Shown here piece after piece: positions 42,707-53,130 of a stretch of DNA of 64,000 bases. Source of the DNA: Bacillus sp. V3-13 (GTDB lineage: Bacteria; Bacillota; Bacilli; Bacillales; Cytobacillaceae); the NCBI RefSeq assembly GCF_002860165.1, contig NZ_PGUZ01000016.1, positions 1 to 64,000 on the forward strand. Direction: 5' to 3'. The translations under genes were made by a program, and so were the position numbers. Under the pieces are notes generated by a model. That model saw only the letters and a list, made by a program, of their open reading frames with translations. It made no database searches and had not been told where the DNA came from. The number at the start of each line of letters is the position of its first letter. Position 1 is the first letter of the stretch.

Positions 42707-45583
42707 TTATGAATTTGCGACGCGTTCTTTCTCTTCAACCAGTTTCTTCATTCGCAACCGGTCTCGCTCGAGGACCGGCTTTAAATACTTTCCGGTGTAC
42801 GAAGCAGGTACTTCGGATACTTGCTCCGGTGTTCCGGTAGCAACAATGGTACCGCCCCTGTCTCCGCCTTCCGGACCGAGATCGACGATATAATCAGCCG
42901 CTTTGATGACGTCAAGATTATGTTCAATCACCAGCACTGTATCACCGTTGTCGACAAGCCGCTGCAGGACAACCAAAAGTCTCGATATATCATCAACATG
43001 CAGTCCGGTTGTCGGTTCGTCAAGAATGTAAAGTGAACGTCCGGACGAACGGCGGTGCAGCTCAGAGGCCAGTTTAACCCGTTGTGCTTCTCCTCCTGAC
43101 AGCGTTGTGGCCGGCTGCCCTAAAGTGATATAGCCAAGCCCGACATCAGCAATCGTTTGCAGCTTCCGTTTGATTTTCGGAATGTTTTCAAAAAATTCAT
43201 TCGCGTCTTCAACCGTCATATCCAAAATCTCGGAAATATTCTTGCCTTTATACTTCACTTCGAGCGTTTCCCGGTTATACCGCTTGCCATGGCAAACTTC
43301 ACACGGAACGTATACATCAGGCAGGAAGTGCATTTCAATCTTGATAATTCCGTCCCCACGGCATGCTTCACAGCGTCCGCCCTTGACATTAAAGCTGAAG
43401 CGGCCTTTTTTATAGCCGCGCACCTTTGCTTCATTCGTCGCAGCAAACACATCGCGGATATCATCGAACACGCCTGTATAGGTGGCCGGATTTGAACGCG
43501 GCGTGCGCCCGATTGGCGATTGGTCTATATCGATGACCTTTTCCAAATGTTCAATTCCCCTGATGTCCTTATGCTCACCCGGTTTGCTTTTCGCATGGTG
43601 AAGCTGCTGGGCCAGTTTTTTATGAAGAATTTCATTGATCAGTGTGCTCTTTCCAGAGCCGGACACACCTGTAACCGCAATAAACAAGCCTAATGGAAGC
43701 TTTACCGAAACATTGTTTAAATTATTTTCCCTTGCCCCCTTAATTTCAAGATAACGGCCATCTGCTTTGCGCCGTTCAACCGGAAGCGGGATGAACTTTT
43801 TGCCTGACAGGTATTGGCCGGTTAATGAGGCCGGATCATTCATGACTTCTTCAGGAGTCCCGGCTGAAATAATTTCACCGCCGTGTACCCCGGCACCCGG
43901 CCCGACATCAATCAAGTAATCCGCGGCAATCATCGTATCCTCATCATGCTCAACAACAATCAATGTATTACCGATATCACGCATGTTTTTTAACGTCTCA
44001 ATCAAGCGGTCATTGTCGCGCTGATGCAAGCCGATCGATGGTTCATCAAGGATATAGAGAACACCCGTTAAACGGGAGCCGATTTGCGTTGCAAGACGAA
44101 TCCGCTGGGCTTCCCCGCCTGATAAGGTTCCGGCTGCCCGGCTTAGCGTTAAATAATCAAGACCGACATTGATCAGAAAGCCGAGGCGCTCCTTGATTTC
44201 GCGAAAAATAAGGTTGGCAATCTTCATTTCTTTATCTGTCAGCTTCAAATCCTCAAAAAACTGGTATGCCTCTTCAATTGAAAGCGCCGTTACCTGGCTG
44301 ATATGCTGTCCTGCTATGAGAACCGCAAGGCTTTCCTTTTTCAGACGGTTGCCTTTACAGGTTGGACAGGGCTTTTCACTCATGTATTTTTCCATTTGTT
44401 CGCGGATATAATCGGAGCTTGTTTCTTTAAAGCGCCGTTCAACATTGCGAATAACGCCCTCGAATTCAATATAATTTTCCCGTATTTGGCCAAAATCATT
44501 TTCATAGCGAAAATAAATCCTGTCCCCTTTTGAACCGTAAAGGATTTTATCAAGCAAATGGTCCGGGATATCTTTCACAGGCGTATCCATGTCAACTCCA
44601 TAATGATTGCATACCGCTTCGAGAAGCTGCGGATAATATTGTGAGCTTGTCGGTTCCCATGGCGCAATCGCATGATTCCGCAATGACAGGTCCCTGTTCG
44701 GAATTACCAGATCTTCATCGACTTCGCGCTTCGATCCGAGTCCGTCGCAATCAGGACAAGCACCAAATGGGCTGTTGAAAGAAAACATGCGCGGTTCAAG
44801 CTCGCCAATTGAAAATCCGCAGAGCGGGCAGGCATGATGCTCGCTGAAAAGAAGCTCAGCATCCCCGATTACATCAATGACGACTTTCCCTTCCCCGAGG
44901 CTTAGAGCTGCTTCAAGGGAGTCGGCAAGCCGGGCTTCGATCCCTTCCTTGACAACAATGCGGTCGATGACCACTTCAATCGAGTGCTTCTTGTTTTTAT
45001 CAAGCTCGATCTCATCGCCAATTTCATGCATTTCCCCGTTAATCCTGACTCGGACATAGCCTTGCTTTTTAATATCCTCAAGTACTTTAGCATGGGTGCC
45101 TTTTCTTCCGGAAACGATTGGAGCGAGAACCTGCAGCTTTGTCCGCTCCGGATACTCCATAATACGGTCAACCATCTGTTCAATCGTTTGCGAAGAAATC
45201 TCAATGTTGTGGATCGGACAAACCGGCCGTCCTACCCTCGCAAACAGCAAACGCAAATAATCATAAATTTCCGTGACCGTACCAACCGTTGAACGGGGAT
45301 TCCGGCTCGTCGTTTTCTGGTCAATCGAAATCGCCGGGGATAGCCCCTCTATCGCATCCACATCCGGCTTATCCATTTGCCCGAGAAATTGGCGGGCATA
45401 GGCGGAAAGCGATTCAACATAACGGCGCTGGCCTTCTGCGTAAATCGTGTCAAAAGCCAATGACGACTTTCCGGAGCCCGAAAGACCCGTTAACACAACA
45501 AGCTTATCTCTCGGAATCGTAACATCAATATTTTTTAAATTGTGGGCTCTCGCACCTTTCACAATCAATTTATCCATAGCCAT
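42707..45583 (-). CDS. uvrA: Excinuclease ABC subunit A
   Basis: Damage-recognition ATPase of nucleotide excision repair. The 958 residues carry two ABC ATPase modules: Walker [10 protein letters not shown] near 32 and GVSGSGKST near 640, each with an LSGGEAQR signature, plus the zinc-binding CPLC/CPDC, CPTC and CEAC/CEVC cysteine pairs. ATG behind AAGGATG. It follows uvrB by seven bases and is co-transcribed with it. Confidence 0.98.
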   Translation of the reverse strand: MAMDKLIVKGARAHNLKNIDVTIPRDKLVVLTGLSGSGKSSLAFDTIYAEGQRRYVESLSAYARQFLGQMDKPDVDAIEGLSPAISIDQKTTSRNPRSTVGTVTEIYDYLRLLFARVGRPVCPIHNIEISSQTIEQMVDRIMEYPERTKLQVLAPIVSGRKGTHAKVLEDIKKQGYVRVRINGEMHEIGDEIELDKNKKHSIEVVIDRIVVKEGIEARLADSLEAALSLGEGKVVIDVIGDAELLFSEHHACPLCGFSIGELEPRMFSFNSPFGACPDCDGLGSKREVDEDLVIPNRDLSLRNHAIAPWEPTSSQYYPQLLEAVCNHYGVDMDTPVKDIPDHLLDKILYGSKGDRIYFRYENDFGQIRENYIEFEGVIRNVERRFKETSSDYIREQMEKYMSEKPCPTCKGNRLKKESLAVLIAGQHISQVTALSIEEAYQFFEDLKLTDKEMKIANLIFREIKERLGFLINVGLDYLTLSRAAGTLSGGEAQRIRLATQIGSRLTGVLYILDEPSIGLHQRDNDRLIETLKNMRDIGNTLIVVEHDEDTMIAADYLIDVGPGAGVHGGEIISAGTPEEVMNDPASLTGQYLSGKKFIPLPVERRKADGRYLEIKGARENNLNNVSVKLPLGLFIAVTGVSGSGKSTLINEILHKKLAQQLHHAKSKPGEHKDIRGIEHLEKVIDIDQSPIGRTPRSNPATYTGVFDDIRDVFAATNEAKVRGYKKGRFSFNVKGGRCEACRGDGIIKIEMHFLPDVYVPCEVCHGKRYNRETLEVKYKGKNISEILDMTVEDANEFFENIPKIKRKLQTIADVGLGYITLGQPATTLSGGEAQRVKLASELHRRSSGRSLYILDEPTTGLHVDDISRLLVVLQRLVDNGDTVLVIEHNLDVIKAADYIVDLGPEGGDRGGTIVATGTPEQVSEVPASYTGKYLKPVLERDRLRMKKLVEEKERVANS

Positions 45584-45590
45584 GTAGCCG

Positions 45591-47570
45591 TCATCCTTCC
45601 GCTTTTAACTCTAATATTAAATCACGAAGCTCGGCGGCCCGCTCAAAGTTCAGCGCTTTTGCCGCTTCCTTCATTTCTTTTTCCATGCTGATTAACAATT
45701 TTTCGCGTTCTTTCTTATTGAGCTTGCCGATCGATGCCGCCGGTTTATATTCTTCCTGCTCTTCAGCCGCATAAGTTGCACGAATCGCTTCGCGAATGTC
45801 TTTTTGAATGGTCTGCGGTGTAATGCCGTGCTTCTGATTATATTCTTCCTGAATCGCGCGGCGCCGCTTCGTCTCACTAATCGCCAGTTCCATTGAATTG
45901 GTGATCCGGTCGGCATACATGATGACGTGGCCATTGGCATTTCGCGCCGCCCGGCCGATTGTCTGGATCAACGAACGTTCAGAACGGAGGAAGCCTTCCT
46001 TATCCGCATCAAGAATCGCAACGAGCGAAACCTCCGGAATATCAAGCCCTTCTCTTAAAAGGTTGATCCCGACCAGTACATCGTATTTTCCAAGACGCAG
46101 TTCACGAATGATTTCAATTCGTTCGAGTGTCTTTACCTCAGAATGCAAATACTGAACCTTAATGCCGATTTCCTTTAAATAATCTGTTAAGTCCTCTGAC
46201 ATTTTTTTCGTCAGCGTCGTAACAAGAACCCGCTCATTCTTTTCAATTCGCTCCTGGATTTCCCCGATCAAATCGTCGATTTGTCCCTCGATCGGGCGAA
46301 CGTCAATGGTCGGGTCAAGCAATCCGGTTGGCCGGATAATTTGTTCAATCATTTTTGGCGTATGCTCCAACTCAAACGGTCCAGGTGTAGCGGATACGTA
46401 GACAATTTGTTTGACGTGCTCCTCAAATTCATCAAACGTAAGCGGGCGGTTGTCCAGTGCAGATGGCAGGCGGAAGCCGTGCTCAACGAGGACGTTCTTT
46501 CTCGCCTGGTCCCCATTGTACATACCGCGAATTTGCGGGAGTGTAACATGTGACTCATCGATTACGATCAGGAGGTCTTCGGGAAAATAATCAAGCAAAG
46601 TATACGGAGTTGATCCGGCCGCTCTCAACGTTAAATGGCGGGAATAGTTTTCAATTCCCGAGCAAAAGCCCATTTCCCGCATCATTTCCAGATCATAGCG
46701 GGTCCGTTGTTCGAGGCGCTGTGCTTCCAATAGCTTATTGTCTGCACGTAGCTTCGCCAGTTGCTCCTCCAGTTCCTGTTCAATGTTCTCAATTGCTATG
46801 CGCATTTTCTCTTCCCGGGTAACGAAGTGGGAAGCAGGAAAAATCGCAATATGGTCGCGCTCGCCAATAATTTCACCGGTCAACGCATCCACTTCGCGAA
46901 TCCTGTCAATTTCATCTCCAAAAAACTCAACCCGCACGCAGTGCTCATCCCTTGAGACGGGAAAAATTTCAACGACATCGCCGCGAACCCTGAACGTTCC
47001 CCTTTTAAAATCAATATCATTTCGTTCATATTGTACGTCAACGAGACGGCGGAGCAGCTGGTTACGCTCAATCTCCATTCCTGATCTTAGCGACACAACA
47101 AGCTCCCGGTATTCTTCCGGGGAACCGAGACCATAAATACAGGAAACACTGGCAATAATAATAACATCCCGTCGCTCAAATAACGCTGAAGTCGCCGAGT
47201 GGCGGAGTTTATCAATTTCGTCATTGATGCTTGCGTCTTTTTCAATAAACGTATCAGTTTGTGGGACATATGCCTCCGGCTGATAATAATCATAATAGCT
47301 CACAAAATATTCAACGGCGTTATTAGGAAAGAATTCCTTAAACTCACTATATAGCTGGCCGGCCAATGTTTTGTTGTGAGCAATAACGAGCGTCGGCCGA
47401 TTGACTTCCTTAATGACATTGGAAATCGTGAATGTCTTCCCTGTTCCGGTTGCCCCTAGCAAGGTCTGGTAACGCTCACCGCGCTTTAGCCCGGCAACAA
47501 TTTTTTTAATCGCTTCCGGCTGGTCGCCCTGCGGGGAATATTTCGAAACTAACTCAAATTGGTCCTTCAC
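45591..47570 (-). CDS. uvrB: Excinuclease ABC subunit B
   Basis: Helicase-like subunit that verifies damage and recruits UvrC. The 659 residues have Walker [11 protein letters not shown] near 38, the beta-hairpin region [16 protein letters not shown] near 92-107, DESH ([11 protein letters not shown]), the motif VI segment QTIGRAARN and a C-terminal UVR domain ([19 protein letters not shown]). The GTG at 47570 follows AAAGGAGG at seven bases and aligns with the B. subtilis start; a TTG two codons upstream is too close. LexA-type site upstream. Confidence 0.98.
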   Translation of the reverse strand: MKDQFELVSKYSPQGDQPEAIKKIVAGLKRGERYQTLLGATGTGKTFTISNVIKEVNRPTLVIAHNKTLAGQLYSEFKEFFPNNAVEYFVSYYDYYQPEAYVPQTDTFIEKDASINDEIDKLRHSATSALFERRDVIIIASVSCIYGLGSPEEYRELVVSLRSGMEIERNQLLRRLVDVQYERNDIDFKRGTFRVRGDVVEIFPVSRDEHCVRVEFFGDEIDRIREVDALTGEIIGERDHIAIFPASHFVTREEKMRIAIENIEQELEEQLAKLRADNKLLEAQRLEQRTRYDLEMMREMGFCSGIENYSRHLTLRAAGSTPYTLLDYFPEDLLIVIDESHVTLPQIRGMYNGDQARKNVLVEHGFRLPSALDNRPLTFDEFEEHVKQIVYVSATPGPFELEHTPKMIEQIIRPTGLLDPTIDVRPIEGQIDDLIGEIQERIEKNERVLVTTLTKKMSEDLTDYLKEIGIKVQYLHSEVKTLERIEIIRELRLGKYDVLVGINLLREGLDIPEVSLVAILDADKEGFLRSERSLIQTIGRAARNANGHVIMYADRITNSMELAISETKRRRAIQEEYNQKHGITPQTIQKDIREAIRATYAAEEQEEYKPAASIGKLNKKEREKLLISMEKEMKEAAKALNFERAAELRDLILELKAEG

Positions 47571-47722
47571 AAACAAACCTCCTTTTCAAACGAAGTACAA
47601 ATATATCGAAACAATCTACTGATTTCTTTAAAATAAAGAACAAAAGATCGTTTTATAGGTTTTCATCAAAAAACTCATATCAACATTCTACCACAAAGCA
47701 CCTAAAACAAACCAATAAAATG

Positions 47723-47736
47723 CGAACGAATATTCG
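47723..47736 (-). promoter_or_regulatory. LexA-like SOS box upstream of uvrBA
   Basis: CGAACGAATATTCG matches the Bacillus LexA consensus CGAACRNRYGTTCG with one mismatch and lies in the perfect palindrome AACGAATATTCGTT. A weak -10 TAGAAT (47690-47685) lies downstream. Damage induction of uvrBA is inferred. Nothing else is seen in 47571-47852. Confidence 0.75.
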
Positions 47737-47852
47737 TTTTTTCCAAAAATGGCTGGATTTAACCTTTTTTGACCAATATATTAAGCTTTTAAGATGGGGG
47801 AACGCTATTTTTCAATCGTTAACCTTTAAAAACAAGGCAATTCCAGCACCAT

Positions 47853-47883
47853 AAAAACCTGCCAAATCTTACCGGCAGGTTTC
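47853..47883 (-). terminator. Terminator after csbA
   Basis: On the minus strand AAACCTGCC and GGCAGGTTT form a nine-pair stem with a ten-base loop, then TTATGG; the last pairs merge into the five-T run. Confidence 0.75.
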
Positions 47884-47889
47884 TCTGAA

Positions 47890-48123
47890 TCAAGCACTTT
47901 TCTTTATCTTTTGTTTCATCCGTTTGGCGTACCAGAACCCTGCTGTTAACGAGAAAGCATCCACAATAATCAACAGGAACGAATCCGTGTAGCCTTTATA
48001 AACAGACGCTGCAATTAATGCAACGGTCAACACTAAGCCGATCACATGACTGTATGTGACTCTGGCGAAAAAAAGCACCAGCAGTCCAGGCAGTATAAGA
48101 GCTGATAAATACTTAATAGCCAA
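47890..48123 (-). CDS. csbA: General stress membrane protein CsbA
   Basis: A 77-residue membrane protein with three hydrophobic segments (about 5-25, 30-47, 50-68) and a basic tail (YAKRMKQKIKKSA). It matches B. subtilis CsbA, a sigma-B-controlled protein of unknown function, in length and in the VLFFARVTYSHVIGL segment. I place the start at the TTG at 48123, seven bases after AAGGTG; the GTG three codons upstream abuts that site. I see no clear sigma-B promoter here; a weak sigma-A-like TTGTCT-N18-TAAAAT precedes it. Confidence 0.86.
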   Translation of the reverse strand: MAIKYLSALILPGLLVLFFARVTYSHVIGLVLTVALIAASVYKGYTDSFLLIIVDAFSLTAGFWYAKRMKQKIKKSA

Positions 48124-48290
48124 TAGCCGCACCTTCTTATAAAACGCAAAATTTTATTTTAAAAACAGCATTGCTCCAGTGTTTACATTTTACTATAGTT
48201 GTCTCTGGAAAGACAACGAAAGCGTGACTTAAGAGAAGCGGAAGTGACTTAATCATGCCCGGCAAGCGCTGGCTGACTATCATGGAGGTT

Positions 48291-48437
48291 ATGAAGGACA
48301 AAGTGAGAGTTTTCCTCCGGCGAAATGTCCTTTATCGAGGTGATGAAGGACAAAGTGAGAGTTTTCCTCCGGCGAAATGTCCTTTATCGAGATGATGAAG
48401 GACAAAGTGAGAGTTTTCCACCGGCGAAATGTCCTTC
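48291..48437 (+). repeat. 52-bp tandem hairpin repeat, three copies
   Basis: ATGAAGGACAAAGTGAGAG begins at 48291, 48343 and 48395. Each unit contains AAGGACA and, 26 bases later, TGTCCTT, which can pair, so three similar hairpins stand in a row separated by ATCGAG(G/A)TG. The third is closed by CACACGCG. The rest of 48124-48573 holds no gene. Confidence 0.88.
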
Positions 48438-48540
48438 ACACGCGACGCGGCTTCGTGGCGACGCCGGTTAACACCAGTACTCCCTGTACATGCGAAACAG
48501 GACATCGAAGCACCCAGCCAGCTTGGATTAGCAATACGAA

Positions 48541-48566
48541 GGGCACCTGAAAAAATCAGGTGCCCT
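48541..48566 (-). terminator. Hairpin after the RND transporter gene
   Basis: A ten-pair perfect stem, GGGCACCTGA/TCAGGTGCCC, closes a six-base T-rich loop seven bases after the stop codon. The following sequence is TTCGTATT, a poor T run, so it may be an mRNA-stabilising hairpin as much as a terminator. Confidence 0.55.
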
Positions 48567-48573
48567 GCATCAA

Positions 48574-51500
48574 CTACGCTTCTTTTTTCTTTCTTCTGCC
48601 AATTTTCCGGAGTACTTCATATACAATCGGAACAATGAGCAGTGTCAGGAATGTCGAGCTTGTTAAACCGCCGATCACGGTGACTCCCAAACCTTTGGAA
48701 ATCAGCCCGCTTCCTTCCATTCCTACTGCAAGGGGAAGCAGTGCGCCAATCGTTGCAATCGCCGTCATTAAAATTGGGCGGAGACGGGTTGTACCGGCCT
48801 CAAGAATTGCATCCCTTGTTGTGAATCCTTCATTCTCTTTATGGATAACACGGTCGATTAGAACGATCGCATTGGTAACAACAATTCCGATCAGCATTAA
48901 CGCACCAATCATTGCGGAAACGCTAAGTGTTTCGCCGCTGACCAGCAAACCAAGAAGCGCGCCGATAACCGTGAATGGCAGCGAGAACAGAATCGCAAAC
49001 GGCGCGAGACCTCCGCCAAACGTGATAACAAGTACTAAATACACGATTGCAATGGCAGCGAGCATCGCCAGGCCGAGCTGCGAGAATGTTTCATTGATAT
49101 CTTCGGTAACGCCGCCCATGTTTATTTCCGTGTTGGCTGGAAGCTCAAGCTTATCAACCTTGCTCTGGATATCCGCAGACGCCTTTGCTACGTCATCCGT
49201 ACCCAGGTCAGCACTAACCTGGACATAGATGCGCCCGTCCCGCCTTGTTACTGTATCCGACGTGTTTCCTTCTTGAATTTCGACAACGTCACTAACCGCA
49301 ACCTCTGTTCCAAGCGGGGACTGAATCGTCTTGCCTGTTAAATCTTCAACAGTGCTGTAGCTGTCCTCTTCCGCATGGACGTATACATTCAGCTCTTTCC
49401 CATCACTTTCAACTTTTGTCAAAACCGGCTGTTCCTGATTCTGGCTCAATGCCATTCCTACCTGGGCTGCCGTCAGACCGAGCTTGCTCAGTCTTTCTTG
49501 ATTCACGACTAATGTATATTCTTCATATGTTTCTGAAATACTCGAATCAATGTTTTTCAAATCTTTGTTTTCAGCCATAATGTCCTGGATATCGGCGACA
49601 ACTGGCTCGATGTCCTCCAGGCTTTCACCGTACACAAATAAGACGATTTCATTGCTTCCGGCGCTTGTTGAAAAGTTCTGTGAAGCCCATTCTCCTGCGT
49701 TGCCCCTATTTTGCAGGTCCGCAATGACCGCTTCTTTTTCCGCTTCAAAATTCTCGGTATCATCGCCGTATTCTACAAAAAACATCGCACTGCTCGTGTC
49801 GCCAGGGTTCATCGGGTTTTCGCCACCGAGGGAAAACTGGACTGTCTTAACCCCGTCTCTCTCCTGGAAAAACTCCTCTGCTTCCAATGTGAGCTTTTCC
49901 ACTTCTTCAAAAGTTTCACCCGGGGCAGGATTGTATGTGGCAATAATCATTTTTTGTTCCTCTTCAGGAAGGAAGCTGACTCCAATGACGGGAACGAGAA
50001 ATAAGCTTCCGACGAGCATCAATACCGCGATGCCGGACGTGATCCATTTATGATTCAAGGCCCATTCAAGGATTTTCCGGTAAGCGCCGGCAAGCTTGCC
50101 TGGTTTTTCGGCATGGTGATGGGCTTTTTCATTTATGCCTTTCTTAAATAAAGAGTGGGCCATCATTGGTACAATGGTAATGGCGACAAGCAAGGATGCC
50201 AGTAAAGCGAATACGATCGTTAAGGCAAACGGCATAAACAATTCGCCAACCATCCCGTTTACTAATGCCAACGGGAAGAAGACAGCGATTGTGACGATCG
50301 TAGATGACATGATCGGCATGAACATTTCTTTTGTTGCTTCCCTGATCAATTCTTTCCCTTTCAGCTTTTCGCCTTTCAACGACATCCTGCGGTATATGTT
50401 TTCAATAACAACGATTGAATCATCGACAACCCGGCCGATCGCAACAGTCATCGCTCCAAGTGTCATCATATTAAGGGTTATATCAAGCTGATTCAATAAT
50501 AGAATGGCAATCAATAATGACAGCGGAATCGAAATAACAGAGATAAGCGTCGATTTGATATCCCTTAAAAACAACAGGATAATGAAGATTGCAAATGCGG
50601 CACCTGTTATCGCTTTGCTGAGCATCGTTTGCACAGAATCCTCGATTGGAGCAGCCTGGTCAAAAGTTGTGACAATCTCAAGACCGTCGATGTCTTTTTC
50701 AAATTCTTCAATCGCTTCCTTTACTTCATTAGCGACGGTTACGGTATTTGCATCGCTTGCTTTAACAATTTGCAGGCCGATCGCTTCTTTTCCGTTTGTT
50801 CTGGAGATCGATTCTGCTTCACCAACTATCTTAATTTCAGCAATTTCTGCAAGCTTGATGGTTGGCAGTTGTGGTTGCATCTGTGCATTGCTTGGCTCGG
50901 CGGACTGTCCCTGCCCGACTCCTGCGCCAGACTGTGCCGGCAACTGCTGTCCAGCTCCAATGCCAGGCTGCATTTGTCCAGTTCCAGCGCCAGGCTGACC
51001 TGGTTGTCCCGGCTGCCCAGCTGCCTGTCCGGGTTCGCCGCTTTGCGGCATTCCAGCTCCATTAGCGGATGGAATGAGCGGGATTTCAATTCCCTTTAAA
51101 TCTTCAATTGTCGTAATATTACCATCTACTACAACCGATTTCTGTGAATCTTCAAAGTTATATAATCCTAAAGGAAAGGTAACATTTGAACCCTGAATGA
51201 TGCTTTGCACGGTTTGTTGGTCAAGCCCGTACTCAGCCATTTTTTCCTCATTAAAGACGAGCTGGACCTCTTCTACTTGCTGACCTGATACTTGAACCAT
51301 TGAAACACCATCAAGACCTTGCAGAGCAGGAACAATTTCGTCCTCAATCGCAGTTGTCAGTTCAGCTAAAGATTGCTTTTCATTTGAAGCGCTAATCGCT
51401 AATATCGGAAATGCATTAAAGCTGATTCTCATAACCTCAGGATCTTTTACTCCTTCAGGCAAAGAAAGACTTGAAAGAACATCTTTCACTTCCTGTTCAG

Positions 51501-51813
51501 CTTCATCCATATCTTTTTCAAAATCATATTCCACCTGCACAGAGGAGGCATTTTGAAAAGAGGTCGAGCTAACCACATTTACACCATTTAAATTTTTGAC
51601 CGCCTGTTCAATCGGTTCTGATACTTGATCTGCCACCTCTTCAGGGGTAGCACCGGGATAAACAGTCGTGATACTGACCATCGGCATATTGATATTCGGG
51701 ATCGTTTCAAGCTTCATATGAAGCCCCGAATAGAGTCCGGCCACAGTAATGATAATAGTTAACAGCCAGACGGCAAACTTATTTTTCAAAGAAAAATTAA
51801 TAATCTTATTCAT
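48574..51813 (-). CDS. swrC: RND-family efflux transporter, SwrC/AcrB-like
   Basis: Proton-driven exporter; in B. subtilis SwrC exports surfactin and supports swarming. The 1079 residues have 12 membrane helices in the usual two halves (helix 1 at about 12-30; clusters near 400-540 and 905-1060), with the VVDDSIVVIENIYR motif in helix 4 bearing the proton-relay aspartates and a second VVTNAIVLIDRV in the other half. A glycine-, glutamine- and proline-rich insert interrupts the first porter domain at about residues 250-315. Divergent from a TetR gene with operators between, as for swrC and yerO. The substrate is not predictable. Confidence 0.93.
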   Translation of the reverse strand: MNKIINFSLKNKFAVWLLTIIITVAGLYSGLHMKLETIPNINMPMVSITTVYPGATPEEVADQVSEPIEQAVKNLNGVNVVSSTSFQNASSVQVEYDFEKDMDEAEQEVKDVLSSLSLPEGVKDPEVMRISFNAFPILAISASNEKQSLAELTTAIEDEIVPALQGLDGVSMVQVSGQQVEEVQLVFNEEKMAEYGLDQQTVQSIIQGSNVTFPLGLYNFEDSQKSVVVDGNITTIEDLKGIEIPLIPSANGAGMPQSGEPGQAAGQPGQPGQPGAGTGQMQPGIGAGQQLPAQSGAGVGQGQSAEPSNAQMQPQLPTIKLAEIAEIKIVGEAESISRTNGKEAIGLQIVKASDANTVTVANEVKEAIEEFEKDIDGLEIVTTFDQAAPIEDSVQTMLSKAITGAAFAIFIILLFLRDIKSTLISVISIPLSLLIAILLLNQLDITLNMMTLGAMTVAIGRVVDDSIVVIENIYRRMSLKGEKLKGKELIREATKEMFMPIMSSTIVTIAVFFPLALVNGMVGELFMPFALTIVFALLASLLVAITIVPMMAHSLFKKGINEKAHHHAEKPGKLAGAYRKILEWALNHKWITSGIAVLMLVGSLFLVPVIGVSFLPEEEQKMIIATYNPAPGETFEEVEKLTLEAEEFFQERDGVKTVQFSLGGENPMNPGDTSSAMFFVEYGDDTENFEAEKEAVIADLQNRGNAGEWASQNFSTSAGSNEIVLFVYGESLEDIEPVVADIQDIMAENKDLKNIDSSISETYEEYTLVVNQERLSKLGLTAAQVGMALSQNQEQPVLTKVESDGKELNVYVHAEEDSYSTVEDLTGKTIQSPLGTEVAVSDVVEIQEGNTSDTVTRRDGRIYVQVSADLGTDDVAKASADIQSKVDKLELPANTEINMGGVTEDINETFSQLGLAMLAAIAIVYLVLVITFGGGLAPFAILFSLPFTVIGALLGLLVSGETLSVSAMIGALMLIGIVVTNAIVLIDRVIHKENEGFTTRDAILEAGTTRLRPILMTAIATIGALLPLAVGMEGSGLISKGLGVTVIGGLTSSTFLTLLIVPIVYEVLRKIGRRKKKEA

Positions 51814-51840
51814 TGTTTCCTCCCCATTTTATACACTCTC

Positions 51841-51889
51841 TTGACCGACCGGTCATAATCATTAATAATATATATGACCAGTCAGTCAC
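51841..51889. promoter_or_regulatory. Paired TetR-family operators
   Basis: TTGACCGACCGGTCAT (51841-51856) and, inverted, TGAC(T)GAC(T)GGTCAT (51889-51874) share the same motif, so two sites face each other in the transporter promoter region, with an AT-rich gap of 17. They are placed to let the divergent TetR protein repress the transporter. The remaining 51890-52158 stretch shows no gene. Confidence 0.75.
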
Positions 51890-52158
51890 AAGTCAATAAT
51901 AAATTGCCTTGTAAAACAGTTGCACATTAACCATACTTGTTACAGCCGTTACAGGAACATGAGCTTCAGCTTTATTTTTGCTAAGACTTAAGACTGAAAA
52001 TTTATGATCCTTACGAACCGGTTACAATTTATACAAAAAAACTTTTGGTTTAAGGGAACCATATATAGTAAAAATAAGATTATTTATGGAAGTTTAACTT
52101 TATATTGCGGCGATAAACGGTCATAATTTTAGTAGAAGAGTAAAAGCAGGTGAGACGG

Positions 52159-53028
52159 ATGAAAGAAAAAAAACTACTCATTATTGAATCAGCCATCAAG
52201 CTATTTGCCTCCAAAGGATTTGATGCTACCTCGATCCAGGAGATTGCCAATGAATGCGGAATATCCAAAGGAGCCTTCTATCTCTATTTCAAATCAAAAG
52301 AAGCTTTGCTTTTGGCTATTTTTGAATATTATTACGAAAGAATTCAGACACGGATTCAGGAGATTGAGGCGAGGAATCTGCCTCCGCGCGAAAAGTTTCT
52401 GGCACAGGTGCTCAGCAATTATGAAGAGATCATCCAGCATAAGGAATTCATTATCATGCAGGCGAGAGAGCAGGCTATTCCTTTCAATGAGTCCATTGCC
52501 GAATTCATTCAAAAAATGAGGCTGGAAGCAAGCAAGTTCTTTAAAGAATCTCTTCTTGCCATCTATGGAGAAAAAGCGGCGCCGCATGTATGGGATTTAA
52601 CCGTGATGCTAAAAAGCATTTTTCATTCCTATTTTGAAATCATTGTTTTCGATAAAGCAAAGATCGATTTACATGCATTAGCCGAGTATATCATGAACAG
52701 AGCTGACAATCTTGTAGAGGGACTTGTTCATTCCGGAGAAGCACCAATCCTTCCGCCGACACTCGTCGAAGAAAAGCTGATGGGTGATATATTTATTGGC
52801 AAAAAGCTAAATAAATCCGAGCTTATTGGAAAGATCAATAAAACGAAACAGCAATTGGACAAATCCGGGGATCTGTATGTGACCCTTGATGTGCTGGAAT
52901 CCGAAATACGGTCTGATTCCCCAAGAATGCCTGTTATTCAAGGTATGCTTGCCAATCTTAAAAAAGAAAATACAACAAAAGAACTTGAGGATATGATTTA
53001 TAAGTTCTTTCAATTAAACAGAGATTGA
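52159..53028 (+). CDS. yerO: TetR-family transcriptional regulator, YerO-like
   Basis: Probable repressor of the adjacent RND exporter. The 289 residues start with a TetR helix-turn-helix (ATSIQEIANECGISKGAFYLYFKSKEAL, about 22-50) and continue with an all-helical ligand-binding domain. The C-terminal 90 residues (KLNKSELIGKINKTKQQL to end) extend beyond typical TetR proteins, as in the 289-residue B. subtilis YerO. I use the ATG at 52159 behind AGGTGA; a GTG three codons upstream is an alternative. A hairpin terminator follows. Confidence 0.92.
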   Translation: MKEKKLLIIESAIKLFASKGFDATSIQEIANECGISKGAFYLYFKSKEALLLAIFEYYYERIQTRIQEIEARNLPPREKFLAQVLSNYEEIIQHKEFIIMQAREQAIPFNESIAEFIQKMRLEASKFFKESLLAIYGEKAAPHVWDLTVMLKSIFHSYFEIIVFDKAKIDLHALAEYIMNRADNLVEGLVHSGEAPILPPTLVEEKLMGDIFIGKKLNKSELIGKINKTKQQLDKSGDLYVTLDVLESEIRSDSPRMPVIQGMLANLKKENTTKELEDMIYKFFQLNRD

Positions 53029-53057
53029 AAAACCATGCCTAAACCGGCATGGTTTTT
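53027..53057 (+). terminator. Terminator after the TetR gene
   Basis: AAAAACCATGCC and GGCATGGTTTTT form a 12-pair stem with a six-base loop; the T run is part of the stem. Bidirectional action is possible. Confidence 0.88.
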
Positions 53058-53130
53058 ATGTATGTACAGATTTATCTTACTTGTTTGGGGAATTCATTCG
53101 ATTATACTTAAGCTTGTACCAACATGGCAC

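Noticed and set aside
47723-47736. Palindrome as a Fur or PerR site
   Set aside because: It fits the LexA consensus with one mismatch and lies before uvrBA, whereas Fur and Per boxes need the TGATAAT or TTATAAT cores.
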